Positions 13,321 to 24,760 of a stretch of DNA of 64,000 bases are shown here, piece after piece. The stretch is from assembly GCA_021442155.1 (NCBI GenBank), contig JAKCPB010000357.1, forward strand, positions 211,001 through 275,000. Reading direction: 5' to 3'. This stretch comes from Cymbidium sinense (taxonomy: Eukaryota > Streptophyta > Magnoliopsida > Asparagales > Orchidaceae). The notes under the pieces were generated by a model. The model saw only the letters and a list, made by a program, of their open reading frames with translations. It ran no database searches and was not told the DNA's origin. The first letter of the stretch is position 1, and each line of letters opens with the position of its first letter. Position numbers and translations under genes: made by a program.

Positions 13321-15360
13321 TTTTGGTTGAAGTATTAAAAATGCAAGAGAATAAATAAGATTTGATAAGACTTCCATAGGACATGGAGGAGATCGCTATG
13401 GGATCACACATGCATTGGATATGACATGTGAGGGGTCTATGTGGGGAATAGAAGAAAATCTATTGAGGATAAGGTTTAAATTTGATTTGATTATATTATT
13501 TGTGGAAAGAAGATCTGCGGGGATAAGAATCTATAATCCACGATTAAGATCAATCAACTTTAATTTTTTTTTTTAATTGATGAGGAGGCATATATCTAGA
13601 GATATGGGCTCAAGTCTGGGATTGAGTATATGAACCTTCCACTAGGAATTAAATCAGAGTAGGGATTGGGATTTGAATTTGATTTCATAGATTTGTTTGG
13701 GGATGTATCTAATGGGGATAAGAGTTTGGTTGGATTTATTTAATTTAGACTCTACTGGGGAAGTTGGTTTAATTTGCCTCCACTAGGGAGGTTGGTTATG
13801 AATTTGATTTGTTTGATTGACTTGTTTATATATGATTTGGGGCTCAACTAAGGAGAAGGGTGTGATTTAACTCCACTGGGAAAAATTTGATTAGGTTTAA
13901 TTTAATTTGAGTTAATGTATGGACCTATGGTTGATGGACTCAGAGAAGGCTATATCGACCTTGACCTACCTTAAGTTTACAAATCCAAAGGGATAGTCTA
14001 TCGACTGTAGGGTAAAGCTAGCCAACCTAAGGGATTATCTTTCAGTGTACAATGGCTATGCTAGGAAGAAGGCGTAGCAGACTTACATCTTCCAAAGTGA
14101 GGAACAACCGCTGGGGTGACCTGTTAGATGCACAATAAATTGAACCTAATCTAGGGCGACTACTGAGTGAATGTCGGTGGGGACTTATGTAAACTTAAAA
14201 GTAGTCAAAATTAATTTTATCTTAATTTCATGTGATTTGATATGGTTTGTTCGGTTTTATTTGATTTTGAATTTTGGGCATATCCACTAGGGATGTGACC
14301 AGGGTCTAATTTGATAGATTTAATTTATGGACCATGTCGGTGTGCTATGGATCTATTGAGAAGGGGCAATATCAGACTTGTCCTATCTTAGATTTACAAA
14401 TCCAAAGGGATAGACTACTGGTCATGGGGTAGAGCTAGCCAACCTAAGGGGTTGCCTTTCAGTGTGCATTGGTTGTGCTAGGAAGAAGGCATAGTATACT
14501 TACATATTCTAAAGCAGGGAACAACTGTTGGGGTGACATGTTGGTAGCACAACAAATTGAACCCAACTTAGGGGCGATTATTGAGTGAATGCCACTTATA
14601 TCAACTCAAGAGTAGTGAAATTCTATCTGAGTTTTCGACTTTGCTTATAGGATACTTCTTGGGATCTGATCGTTAAGGAGTCCTCCTAATCTAAATGATT
14701 ATATATTTTGTTTATATGTTTAGTTGTTGCAAGGACCACACTAAGAAGGGGCTATGTCAGCCTTGACCTATCTCATATTTACTAGACCAATGGAGAATCT
14801 GCATATCCATAGGATGGATTCTCCAACCATAGGGGTGGTTACTAAGAAAGGGGAACTATCCAATATGATAGTAACCCTGGTATAGTCTAAATGGAGCTGC
14901 AAAGCATGTGATCCAAATATAGAGTCCATAGGGGAGGTGCTTCTAGGGGCATTATCTTGAGCCACGAAAAGAAAGCTTATAGGTGTATGCGTGTCCAACT
15001 CAAGGAGAAAGTGTAGCGACTTACATCATGAGTGGTGTATCCTAAGGTGTGAGAACCAACCAACCTAAGGTGTATCCACCAGCATGAGTGCTGTATCCGT
15101 CAGCATATTGAGAACCAGCCAACATGAGGTTCCTGTTTGTGTGCAATGATCAATTAGGAAATAAAGTGCACAGGCTTGCAACTTTCTAAGTAGAACTGGT
15201 CATCAGAATAGTCTTTCATCAGAAGGATAGATGCTCTATCAGGGACTACTAGGGGAGCCACTAGGAAGGACTGGACATAGATTTGAAGCACTCAAGAGGG
15301 AAGGAGCTGCTAGGGGACTTATCCTAAATCTCAAATATACTCAACCAAATCAATGCATGA
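13321..15360 (-). repeat. Tat 3' untranslated/LTR-side region with ~0.4-kb tandem repeats
   Basis: In the sense of the adjacent antisense element this lies beyond the integrase, where Tat/Ogre elements often carry tandem repeats. Three units can be followed by the anchor AGAAGG near 13943, 14356 and 14743 (413 and 387 bases apart). Units 1 and 2 share ACAAATCCAAAGGGATAG (13979, 14396), CTAGCCAACCTAAGGG, and TGCTAGGAAGAAGGC. Shorter related pieces continue to 15560. The first 600 bases have GGGGAAGTTGGTTTAATTTG-like words. No LTR end was located. Confidence 0.6.
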
Positions 15361-15780
15361 AGGCTAATCTAAGAAGAAAATGTAGCAAACTCACATCCTC
15401 TTAAATAAAAACATGGTAGGTACTGCAATACAGATGGGCCTATTAACAAGGTGCTGTCGGTGTGTTGCCAAATAAGGAAAGAAAAGTTACATCCTCAAGT
15501 AAGAAGACCAATGGTGACACACTAGTAGGGTAAACGTCATGACCTAGAAGCGGGAGTGAGTGCCACTGGGGGCGTTATTAGAACTCAGAGTAGCCCAAGA
15601 TAAAACATATGTGTTTATTTTATATGTTTGTGTGTAGTTTGTGTTTGTGTTGTGTCGATGAAGGATAGACATGTCGTTCTTACCAACCCTAAACACATCA
15701 TGGTAGATTCGCAAATAAGAATACATTCAACTTGGAAGAGATTGAATTTGAAATAGAATTTTCATTGATCATAATTATTT
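15361..15780 (-). repeat. Tat 3' flank shared with the second copy
   Basis: Matches 50453-50930 closely by eye, including GCATGAAGGCTAATCTAAGA and the TATGTGTTTGTTTTATATG-like tract near 15610. No coding content; it precedes, in plus coordinates, the end of the integrase. The open frame at 15544-15726 has no family resemblance. Confidence 0.6.
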
Positions 15781-15781
15781 T

Positions 15782-16650
15782 TTAACATGATTTATAATAT
15801 TTTTGTAAGTAGAGCCACTTGATTGGAAGCATTGGGCACTCTCTCTTATGATTAATAAGCTGATAAGATCCTCCTAGGTAGCCCTTCTCTATGGAAAAAA
15901 GGCCTTCCCATCTAGATTCAAACTTGCCTCCCATCTTACGATGGGCAATGATCGGTCTCCTCAGAACTAAACTAAGCTCTCCTACATGCAAATCTTTAGG
16001 ATAGTCCAACTTATTGTGAGCTTAAATCATTTTAACTTTATACAACTCAAGGTTTTGGCATGCTCACAAGCATCTCTCCTCCAAACCTTTGATCTCTTCT
16101 AACTGTAACTTGGTGTTCTGCTCTGTTGTGATCTTTCTACGCATAGCTATCCTTAGTGATGGGAGCTGGACTTATAATGATAGAATTCCTTTGGACCCAT
16201 ACACTAAGGAGAAAGGAGTAGACTGAGTTGGAGTTCTACATGTGGTGTGGTAGGCCCATAAGGCTTCAACTAACTTCTCATACCACTATCACTTATTATC
16301 GTTGAGTGTCTTCTTTAGTATTTGGATGAGAGTTTTGTTGATAGCTTCTGCTAAGCCGTTTGCCCTCGAGTAGTTGTTGGTAGAATATCTCAAATCTATG
16401 TTGTGCCTCTGGGCAAGTTGTTGATCTTGGTGCTCCTGAATGCAGTACCATTATCAGATATAATTCATCGAAGCACTCTGAACCTATATATGATATGGTT
16501 CCTAAAATTGGAGCAAGCCTTTTGTTACTATCGAGAATCACTTTCGCCCATTTGGAAAAGTAGTCAGAAGCAGTTAAGATGAACTGATGGCCCTTAGAAG
16601 GAGGATCAATTAGATTTTATTTTACAACACTCAAATGATCGATGCCAATG
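15782..16650 (-). pseudogene. Tat integrase, core and C-terminal part (copy 1)
   Basis: The C-terminal domain reads LVLRRPI, GGKFESRWEGLFSIEKGY and GGSYQLINHKRE, ending LYLQKYY, the usual gypsy pattern of KF--WEGP-----GSY-L ending in LKKYY. Upstream in the sense direction, 16330-16470 encodes in shifted frames SDNGTAFRSTKINN and RANGLAEAINKTL. These hold the second core Asp and the Glu of the D-D-35-E catalytic triad, so the active-site signature survives better here than in copy 2. Frameshifts and stops break the gene into pieces. It would have inserted element cDNA; now inactive. Confidence 0.8.
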
Positions 16651-17152
16651 TAGGATGTAGAATGTTGGGTTGTTGGCATAGGATCACACCGTGTATTTGA
16701 CATTGGTGGCATCACCTAGCCATATCCATGCAATCTTTGATCATCAACAGCCAGTGGTATCCTTGTCTCTTGATCTTGGCATTCATCTTTGGACTGGATT
16801 GGTTGGCTCCAATTAATCGTTAATGTACCTCGGTCATGATCTTACGAGCTTTGTCCTTGTCTAAATAATGTAACCACATATGATCGAAAGACCACTTGTA
16901 CAAGACACCATCCACAAGATTGTAGGAAAGTACCCTCAGCTTCATCTGATAGGCTTGAGACTTCTCTTGAGCTAGCTTTCCTTTACTTAGGTAATCCATG
17001 AATGGTTGCCTCCAATCTAACTCCTCATCCTTCTTAGAAATGGCAACCTCCTCTTCAAAATAATACTTTTTGATGAGTTCAATATCAATAAGGGATAAGA
17101 ATTGTCTATTTTGAACCTTTATTGATATGGACTCATCCTCCATACATGCCAA
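16651..17152 (-). pseudogene. Tat RNase H-integrase linker and integrase N-terminus (copy 1)
   Basis: A 110-residue stretch holds ISIKVQNRQFLSLIDIE, DWRQPFMDYLSKGKLAQ, LRVLSYNLVDGVLYKW and KARKIMTEVH. This is the linker between the extra RNase H and the zinc-binding N-terminus of integrase in Tat elements. It ends at the first His of the HHCC motif and is followed by a stop. Beyond it KINAKIKRQ-like and GYHW pieces continue the domain in another frame. Copy 2 has the equivalent at 51782-52300. Confidence 0.8.
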
Positions 17153-17464
17153 CTACATGGCACGCTTGACTAAAACATACATTACGATGTTCTTTCCATG
17201 AGGAATCTTATAAAAGGTAACCTCTAGGATTTGGGCCAAAAACTTGATGGTGTAGTTATGTTAGTGATGGAGCTTAGGCTTTATAACCTTATAGGACCTA
17301 ATGATTTGGTTAATAACTAGCTGAGAATCCCCAAAGATGTTAATGTTCTGGATGCTCAGAGTAATGGCTAACTCTACAATCGAGCTTCATATTATTGTTG
17401 GTGCAAGGATTAGACAGAGGATATGAGAATTTCATCACATCGTGGTCTGGAGTTAAGAGAACTA
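17153..17464 (-). pseudogene. C-terminal remnant of Tat archaeal-type RNase H (copy 1)
   Basis: By comparison with 52300-52650, this is the middle and end of the second RNase H, including the IVNQI-like and TIQLLAQILE-like stretch in broken frames. The domain is cut at about 17464, where copy 2 instead continues into the rest of RNase H, the first RNase H and the reverse transcriptase. After a short filler the sequence resumes at the part matching 54606. Confidence 0.65.
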
Positions 17465-18340
17465 TTTCATCACTTCATGGTAATTCTATTAAATCTTTAT
17501 ATGAATCATCCTCAAGTTCTATATCAACTTCTTGACTTGAGGATGATGCTCCCAAAAAAAACCTCTGAGTCTTCACACATGTGGATGACTTGGGCTTTCT
17601 TAACTATCAAACCCTCAGCTTTTTGAGAGGAAAGTGGGGTTAGAGCTAAGGTTCCCAACTGATACCTAATGGTTTCACATATATATTTAGATTCACTTAT
17701 GCTTTGTTTTGGAGCCTGGTCTTCATTGCTATCTGGCTCAACTATCACCTCTAAGAAAATCTACTATTAAGAAGAGTTGGCTGGTGTGCTAATTATATAA
17801 CACTCATCCTATGAACTAGATTCAAAGTCTATATGGATAGCATATGTACTCATGGTTGTTGGGACATATCTTCTATTATGTGGTCAATAAGGAGCTTTTC
17901 CACCCTTGGGGCCTCAATGTTCTCTAAGTGGAGGTCAGTCATCTTACCCATATGTTGAATGGAGTAATGACCGTGGAATCGAATGTCAGGCTCCACTTCC
18001 TCCTCCAAGTCTATTTTCAATCTCTTTTATTTTATTTATTATTTTCTCTTTTCTTTTCAATTTCTTTTTCTTTTTCTTTTTTCTTTTTCATTTTCTTTTA
18101 TTTTTAAACTTTGGCCAAGTTCTTTAAACTTATTAATTTTGAGGAGATAGTAAGCATCCTCATATATGTTGACCCTGAATTTGTAAATGACTTGAGATCT
18201 CCTTTGACATTGTAGGTATCCCAACTCTCACAAACTTCATACATTGATGTAGGGGATGAAACTTTTGTTCTCATGTATCCATGGTCTCCCAAAAGCGTTG
18301 AAAGATGTGTCTATAATGTGAAACTTGGCCGGTCTTCCAA
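17465..18340 (-). pseudogene. Tat protease-to-RT linker (copy 1), joined by deletion
   Basis: Matches 54606-55520 on the same strand. 17524-17748 encodes IVEPDSNEDQAPKQSISESKY, here split as a glutamate/serine-rich linker. 18010-18115 is a T-rich tract that encodes Lys/Glu-rich low complexity on the minus strand. 18150-18340 encodes YNVKGDLKSFTNSG and, further up, pieces of the FHIIDTSFNAFG-RPWIHEN motif that follows plant Tat proteases. The protease catalytic core itself is absent; non-coding DNA begins near 18440. Confidence 0.7.
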
Positions 18341-18439
18341 TCATCTATCTCAAGGAAAATACTATAGAGCTAAGGCTATTGACCTCACTTTTGCGGTGAT
18401 TCAATCTTCCCATCTTAGACTTAGAGTTCTCTGACACTA

Positions 18440-19873
18440 AGACTTCTCTAGTGTAAGATACTTCTAACAATTAGGTAAACATTTGCTAAGCTAAAGACTT
18501 AGAAGGGTTAATCATAGATTAGGTTATGCCTTATGGATTTACAATCCTACCCTACAACCCAAACCCAATCCATGTTCACCTTCTCAAACCAAACCTCAAG
18601 TTCAGTTCAAACATAAAATTCAAATCCAAATCTAAACCTAAAATCCAAAACCAAATGATTGAAGCCCATGATCAAATCCAAACTTGGAACCCTTCCTAAG
18701 CCATATGACCTATCCCATAGACTTATCCAAATCTTAATCCAATTCAACCCAAAATTAATTGATTTTCTCATAATAAATTTATATCTTTAATCATCTTCCT
18801 AAATATAAATCAAATCTACATTCAGATGATCAAAACTAAATCAAACTAAATCAAATTAAATAAAAACTCCCCACCCTTCCTATGCCATATGACCTATCCC
18901 ATGGACTTAGCCAAATCTTAATCCAAATCAAGTCAAACTGAATTGATTTTCTCACAAATCAATCATATTTTCAATCATCTTCATAAATTTAAATAAATAT
19001 ATATTAAAATCAACAAAACTAAATCAAACCAAATTAAAATCCAAACTTAAGCCCCATGACCCAACTCCATGGTCTTAGCCAAATTCCTTCATTCCAAAAC
19101 CCAAATTCAATTGATATTCTCATGAATCAATCATACCTTCAATCATATTCACAAATATAAATTAATCATCAAGCCAAACCAAAATCAAACCCAATTCAAC
19201 CCTTTTGACTTGAAATGTTCAAATGAACCAAAATCCATTTGAACACAAGCCGATTGCAATTAAATTTATATATCAATCCTAAATCCATATATAAAATCAA
19301 CTAAATTAAACTCAACCCAAAATCAAACCAACTATTAGTCCACTTGACCCAAAGTGTCCAATTTGACCTATTTGAGTCAAGTTCTAATCCTACCCAAATT
19401 GGATTGAACCAAGATCAAAACCACATCATGATTATTGATCACCATAGGTTGATCAATTGTCACAAATTGAAACCAAGTCAACTTGGTCATTTGACCAAGT
19501 CAACCCCCCATTTGAAGATTATATTAAAATTCAAATCCCTTAAAACCAATGATTCATACCAAACCAAAATCAATATTTGAATATGACTTGACCTTCAATT
19601 GAGTCTAACCAAATCCAATTAGCCCTCTTGACTGAAGTTGACCTAAATTGACTTAAAAGACTAAATTGAGTCAAATCAAAATATAAACCAAATTTATTGC
19701 AACCAATGGCTCAAGTTCATTACAAATTGATTTGAACTTGACCAAAGTCATGATTGGACCCCAATTACCTTGACCTACTTAGCCCAAATTAACCTAAAGA
19801 TTCAAGTTGGCCTAAATAAAACCAAATGCAAAATATTTGAAACCAAAGCATACAATCATCTTCAATTGGTCAC
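18440..19873 (-). repeat. Tat 5' non-coding region (LTR/leader-like), copy 1
   Basis: Runs parallel to 55640-57070 and inverted to 60720-62140. It is made of short words such as CCAAATTGACC and AACCAAATCAAA. It holds three related units of about 175 bases, with CTTAGCCAAAT-type anchors near 18722, 18906 and 19074, each with AATTGATTTTCTCA and a CAATCAT-TTCAATCAT stretch. TTGACC/TTGACT words are dense. It stops at about 19873 against CCCTAAA repeat, whereas copy 2 continues for another 1.9 kb. Whether this is LTR or leader cannot be settled here. Confidence 0.6.
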
Positions 19874-20479
19874 CTACCCTAAACCCTAATCCTAAACATT
19901 AAGCTAACCCTAAACCTTAAACTGTAAACCCTAAAAAACATAAACCCTAAAGCCTAAATACTAAACCTTAAACCTTAAACCCTAAACCCTTAAAACCTAA
20001 ACCTAAACTAAATAAAACCTAAAAATATAATAAATAAATAAAACTTAAAACCTAAATAAAATAAAATTAAAACCTAAATTAAAACCTAAACCTAAACCTA
20101 AACATAAAAATAAATTAAAATAAACTAATAAAAATAAACTAAAATAAAATAAATAAAAACCCAAACTAAGTTAAACAATAAAATAAACCTAAGAATAAAA
20201 AACCTAAAGAAAATAAAAATTCAAAATAAAATAAAAATAAATAAAAACCTAAACCTAAAAAAAACCTTAAAATAAAACCTAAAATAAATAAAATAAAAAC
20301 TAAACCCTAAACTAAAAAAAACTAAAATAAAAATAAAATAAAATAAACCTAAACCAAACTAAATAAACTAAACTAAAATAAATTAAACCTAAAGCTAATC
20401 TTATAAAAAAAACTAAACCTAAACCTAAACCTAAACCTAAACTAAATAAAATAAAATAAACTAGAAATAAACCTAAACC
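19874..20479. repeat. Telomere-like array block D, 5' host flank of the Sirevirus
   Basis: CCCTAAA-rich for about 120 bases, then A-rich CCTAAA/ATAAA. It is continuous in character with 28815 onward, as expected if the Sirevirus split one array. Confidence 0.9.
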
Positions 20480-20484
20480 TAAAC
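20480..20484. repeat. Target site duplication TAAAC (left)
   Basis: TAAAC directly precedes the TGTTGG start of the LTR and is repeated at 28810-28814 after the CACA end. Five bases is the usual length for copia elements. Because TAAAC is common in this repeat, a chance match is possible, but both LTR ends fit. Confidence 0.85.
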
Positions 20485-22574
20485 TGTTGGCTTAATTAGC
20501 CTCATGTTCAATTTGATTAATTTTGATGATAACAAACAAATGCTTGGATGTTCTAATGAATATTTTATGTGTTTCAGATATATCAATTGCTAATTACATA
20601 TCCAATACATCACAAATTGTTAGAAGAAATTGCAAGAATAAAAAAGAATGAAAGGGATAATGTGAAGCTCATGATTTTTGGTTATATGACTATTCATATG
20701 AGTTCTTTGGCATGAATCAATTTGCTCACAACCTAACATACTATTTTAATGAGGTTAATTTGTATAAATCTTTATTTAATTAACATTCAATTATATGTTT
20801 TTCTACATAGCAAATTGTCAAAGTAATAAATGATCATAACTATTAAGTATAATTATTTTATTTACTTAATATAATTAGGTATTTTAATTTAATTTGCTGG
20901 TTATATGATAACTAATATATTTATAATTATATATAAATTATATTATAATTTTTAAATATCACATGTCAAAATTAACAAAAATATATAAAATTTTGTATTT
21001 TAGCCAAAGTCATTATTTAATCAAAGAATTCATATCTGATTTTATCTCCATATTCCTTGGATGTTTTCCTTTAAAATAAGTGGTTACATGACCCACTTTA
21101 CATTAAAATTGAATTTATTATGATTTTTTAAACATTACTTGATTTTAATAATGGATGCATGCTACATGCTTTGAATATATTAAGAGCTACATGTGATTAC
21201 TTTTGACTTTCCCATGTGAATAGCCGAATTTTTGCTGCTAAATTTAATATTTGTTTAATATAAATTATATTTTTTTGAATATTAAATTATCACATGATAA
21301 CATGAGGTTGTATAATATATTTCTTTGAAATAATTTTTAAATGACCTTCTTTTATAAATAGCCCTCATTCTCTTCATGAAAGCATCCCTCATTCAAAATT
21401 CAAAATCTCTCGCAAATCTAAGAGAAAATCTCTTAAATGTTCTTTCCAAGTGTTCTCCAAATATTGCAAGATCAAATCCTTGGTTTGGAAGCTTCAACAT
21501 CTTCAACAAGCAAGCCTTTTAAATTACTTGAGTTTGTTTTCTTGATCTTAATACTTCTTAGTTGTTCATGCTATTTTCACCATCTATTTCTTCTTTCTAA
21601 TTTATACTTTTGGTGGATTAGTCTTTGAACATTGGTTTTCACATCAAAGTTTCTCAATCATTTTTTGGTGAAAACTCTTGTGATAATTTGTAGGATCTAT
21701 TTCAACTTGCTGAAATTTTTTAGCTTCCTACAAATTTCTTTTGGTTTCTTGAAATATTTCTTCTTTGGTCTTATTTTGAAAGATCATTTATTCTTAGATC
21801 TATTTTAAGCATTTTAAAATAAATTATTGTGCTGAAATTATTTTCATATTTTCTAGATCTCTCTTTTTTTAATTGAAAGCTTACTAGCCAACTTAGATCT
21901 ATCATATACTTATTTTTTTTATTTTGTGATCATTAGCATTAATTCAAAGAATCTTTTTTGGTTAAAAAAAAAAAATTACTCCTTGCTGAAATTTATCTTA
22001 TCATGAAAAAGAATATTGTGAATTTATTTTGAAATCATTTTGTATTATTCTACAAATTATAATAACTTAAACATCTAGTAAGATCACTTTAAGATATTTA
22101 TTTTATTAAGTGAGCATTTTGCCAAATTTTTTGAGTTGTAAAGTGATCATTTATAAGTTGTGAGATCACTTTTGAATTTGATTTCTTGGTATATTTGTGA
22201 GAGATTTAATTTATCAAAATTTATTATTTTGTATTTTTTTTTTGTTGTAAAATTTATTTTGGGGTTGTACTGCCCCTTTAGGAGAGTACATATTATTGTT
22301 GTAGGGTTGTACTTATATAGAGTACTTTTGTAAACCATTTTTCATTTAGTGGATTCCTAGCGGTGGCTAAGTGGACGTGGGCGGTTTTGGGGTTTGGCAT
22401 GTAAAATTGTGCCTCTTGTCTCTATTTACTTTATTGTATATTTATATTTCTTTGCATTTAGAATTATATCTTATCATTATAAAATCAAAATCTAATTTTC
22501 TATTTAAAATTAAAATTTAAGTTTTGAAAATTTTAATATTACCCAATTCACCTCTTGGGTGCTATAGTGTCTCA
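20485..22574 (+). repeat. Sirevirus 5' LTR
   Basis: Begins TGTTGGCTTAATTAGCCTCA and ends ...CTATAGTGTCTCA next to the primer site; the terminal CA pair seen in the 3' LTR is missing or altered. It matches the 3' LTR almost throughout, differing mainly by short indels. Contains TATAAATAGCCCTCATTC at about 21353, a plausible TATA-box region, preceding the transcribed part. The frame at 21437-21628 is chance. Confidence 0.93.
21353..21362 (+). promoter_or_regulatory. Candidate LTR TATA box
   Basis: TATAAATAGCC sits about 870 bases into the 5' LTR; the 3' LTR has CTATAAATAGCCCC at the same place (about 27617). TATAAATA is a canonical plant TATA motif. It is called by sequence only; no transcript start is visible. 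Confidence 0.5.
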
Positions 22575-22591
22575 ATTGGTATCGAGCTAGG
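22575..22591 (+). other. Primer binding site, initiator-Met tRNA type with deletion
   Basis: ATTGGTATCGAGCTAGG lies just inside the 5' LTR. Copia elements primed by initiator-Met tRNA carry TGGTATCAGAGC; here one A is missing (TATC-GAGC). This fits the general decay and would weaken priming. Confidence 0.75.
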
Positions 22592-22631
22592 CTCTTTTAT
22601 TGGCTTAACATCCAGAGTAGATCTTTTCACT

Positions 22632-23540
22632 ATGGCACAAAGTTTCAAAGGGTTCATTAAGGAGGACAATCCACTCATAGACCTCCACTTTTAGATAGTG
22701 TACCATTTGATTATTGGAAAAATAGAATTAGTACATTCTTAAGAGGTCAAGATGCACGCATGTGGTATATGTTAACACATCAATATCATACACCTGAGTA
22801 AATGGCATTAAAGTAGAAAAACCTTTTGAGGAATGGTCTATAAGAAAAAGAAATTGATGTAAACGAAAAAAATATGAAGGAGAAAAATTACCATAAGAAG
22901 AAGAAATGCTTTATAAATATTCAAATGAATCAGTAGCTCATCGATGAAGAGGTCAACATATGTCTTATGGCAAATGGAGAATTTGACTTAGATTCTCAAA
23001 AGTATGTAATGATATATCTTATGATGAATTAGATGATGCTTTTAATGATTTAGTTATTGAATATAAAAATTAAAAAGAAAATACAAAACCTTAGAAAAGA
23101 ACATAAAAATTTAGATATGCCTTTTGTGATTTAAAAAATGAATGATAATTTAAAAGTAAAATACTTCTTTATTAAATTGTTCCTTAGTTGTAGGTAAACT
23201 TGAAAGAGAGAATATCTTATTAAAAGCAAGATTAGAATTATTTAAAATCACAAGTTCATTATAATATTTCATCAAAGAAAAACATTTAATAAAATTATTT
23301 GCATCATACATCATCTATATCTTATAATTATCATTCTAAATCATATGCAAACACTAATGTTTGGTGCAACTATTAATAAAAAAGGGCATATTTCATTTGA
23401 TTGCTAAAAAAATACAAAATACTAAGCAATCATCTTATGTATGTACCAAAGGTACAAACACTACACAAACCATGCATGCTAAATATCTTACTTCAAATTT
23501 AGAATGTGGACCCAAACATGTTTGGGTTCCAAAAGTTAAC
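22632..23540 (+). pseudogene. Sirevirus gag (nucleocapsid), broken
   Basis: ATG at 22632 opens MAQSFKGF but the frame is lost quickly. From 22709 the capsid motif DYWKNRISTFLRGQDARMW can be read, typical of copia gag. At 23362-23404 a zinc knuckle of form C-x2-C-x4-H-x4-C is visible as WCNY then KKGHISFDC, with the second Cys replaced by a stop and a one-base frameshift inside it. The family protein packages element RNA; this copy cannot make it. Confidence 0.8.
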
Positions 23541-23579
23541 ATGTGAGTTTATTTTGTAGGAATGCCTTCAAAGCAAAAT

Positions 23580-23960
23580 CAAAGAAGGCATGTGGTACTT
23601 GGACAGTGGATGTTCAAGACATATGACGGAGATAAAGATAAATTCACAACTTTAGAATCAAGTGATGGAGGATTTGTTACATATGGAGATAATGCAAGGG
23701 AAAGATCATTGGCATTGGTTCTATTTGTAAGAATTCTATCACTTTAGATAAAGTTTTTCTAGTAGAAGGATTAAAACATAATTTAATTTCTATTAGTCAA
23801 TTATGTGATAAAGGTTTGAATGTAGTATTCCATGCATCATATTGCATTATAAAAAATAATGAAAATGTTTTGCTAGTAGGGAAAAGATACAAAAAATATT
23901 TATGTCATTGATTTAGATAGCTTTCATGATGTAAATTTAAACTTACTTTGTTTTAAAAGC
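23580..23960 (+). pseudogene. Sirevirus aspartic protease, broken
   Basis: Codons at 23596-23630 read YLDSGCSRHMT, the copia protease active-site pattern LDSGCSRHMTG, with catalytic Asp and Gly present. KFTTLESSDGGFVTYGDN follows, then LDKVFLVEGLKHNLISISQL and GLNVVFHASYCIIKN in shifted frames, all standard for copia. The open frame at 23562-23747 reads part of this. Confidence 0.85.
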
Positions 23961-24760
23961 ACTCATGATGATATATGGTTATGGCATAGGAGACTATGTC
24001 ATATTAACATGCACACACTTAATAAAATTGCTAAACTTGATTTAGTAGTTGGTTTTGCCTAAATTAAATTTTCATTCAAACTATGTTTGTGATGCATGTA
24101 TTCATGGTAAACATTCTAGAAGCTCATTTAAAAGTAAAAATATTGTTTCTACTTCTAGACCTCTAGAATTATTGCACATGGATTTATTTGGTCCTATTAG
24201 CACCACTAGCTTAGGTGGAAAAATTATGGTTTTGTGATTGTTGATGATTTCTCTAGATATACTTGGGTTTTATTTGTAACTTACAAGGATGATGTTTTTG
24301 GTGAGTTTAGAAAGTTTTCTAAATATATTCAAAGAGAACAAGGCCTTTTGATTAATAGGGTTCAAACGATCATGGTGGCAATTTGAAAATAAATTATTTG
24401 AGGATTTTGTGATGAACATGGGATTAGACATAATTTTTCTGCACCTAGAACTCCCCAACAAAATGGAGTAGTAGAGAGAAAAATAGAATATTAATTGAAT
24501 TAAGTAGATCTATGCTTGATGAGTATAAATTGCCAAAATATTTTTAAGCGTAAGAATATGCATGTTATGTAATGAATAGGATCTATTTTAGACCAATTTT
24601 GAAGAAGACACCCTATGAATTGTTTTTTTGGAAAGAAGCCTAAGATTGAACACTTTCATGTATTTGGATGTAAATGCTTTATTTTGAATAATGGAAAAGA
24701 TCATTTAGGTAAGTTTGATTGCAAATCGATGATGGTATTTTCTTAGATACTCTCTTTCTA
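23961..24760 (+). pseudogene. Sirevirus integrase, broken
   Basis: The zinc-binding part reads WHRRLCHINMHTLNK from 23982, then CDACIHGKHSRSSF from 24088, giving the H-x-H and C-x2-C ligands. MDLFGPIS at about 24178 has the first catalytic Asp; VDDFSRYTWVLF follows. The second Asp region reads NDHGGN where D-GGEF is usual. SAPRTPQQNGVVER holds the catalytic Glu (24474-24476). Frameshifts near 24225, 24380 and 24480 break the frame. Confidence 0.88.

Noticed and set aside
17423..18127. Plus-strand frames of 67 and 73 residues as host genes.
   Set aside because: They are antisense to the Tat linker, and the second ends in a poly-Phe stretch from the T-rich tract.
21437..21628. A 63-residue frame in the Sirevirus 5' LTR with a hydrophobic C-terminus.
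   Set aside because: It lies in LTR sequence, and the matching 3' LTR breaks the frame by indels.
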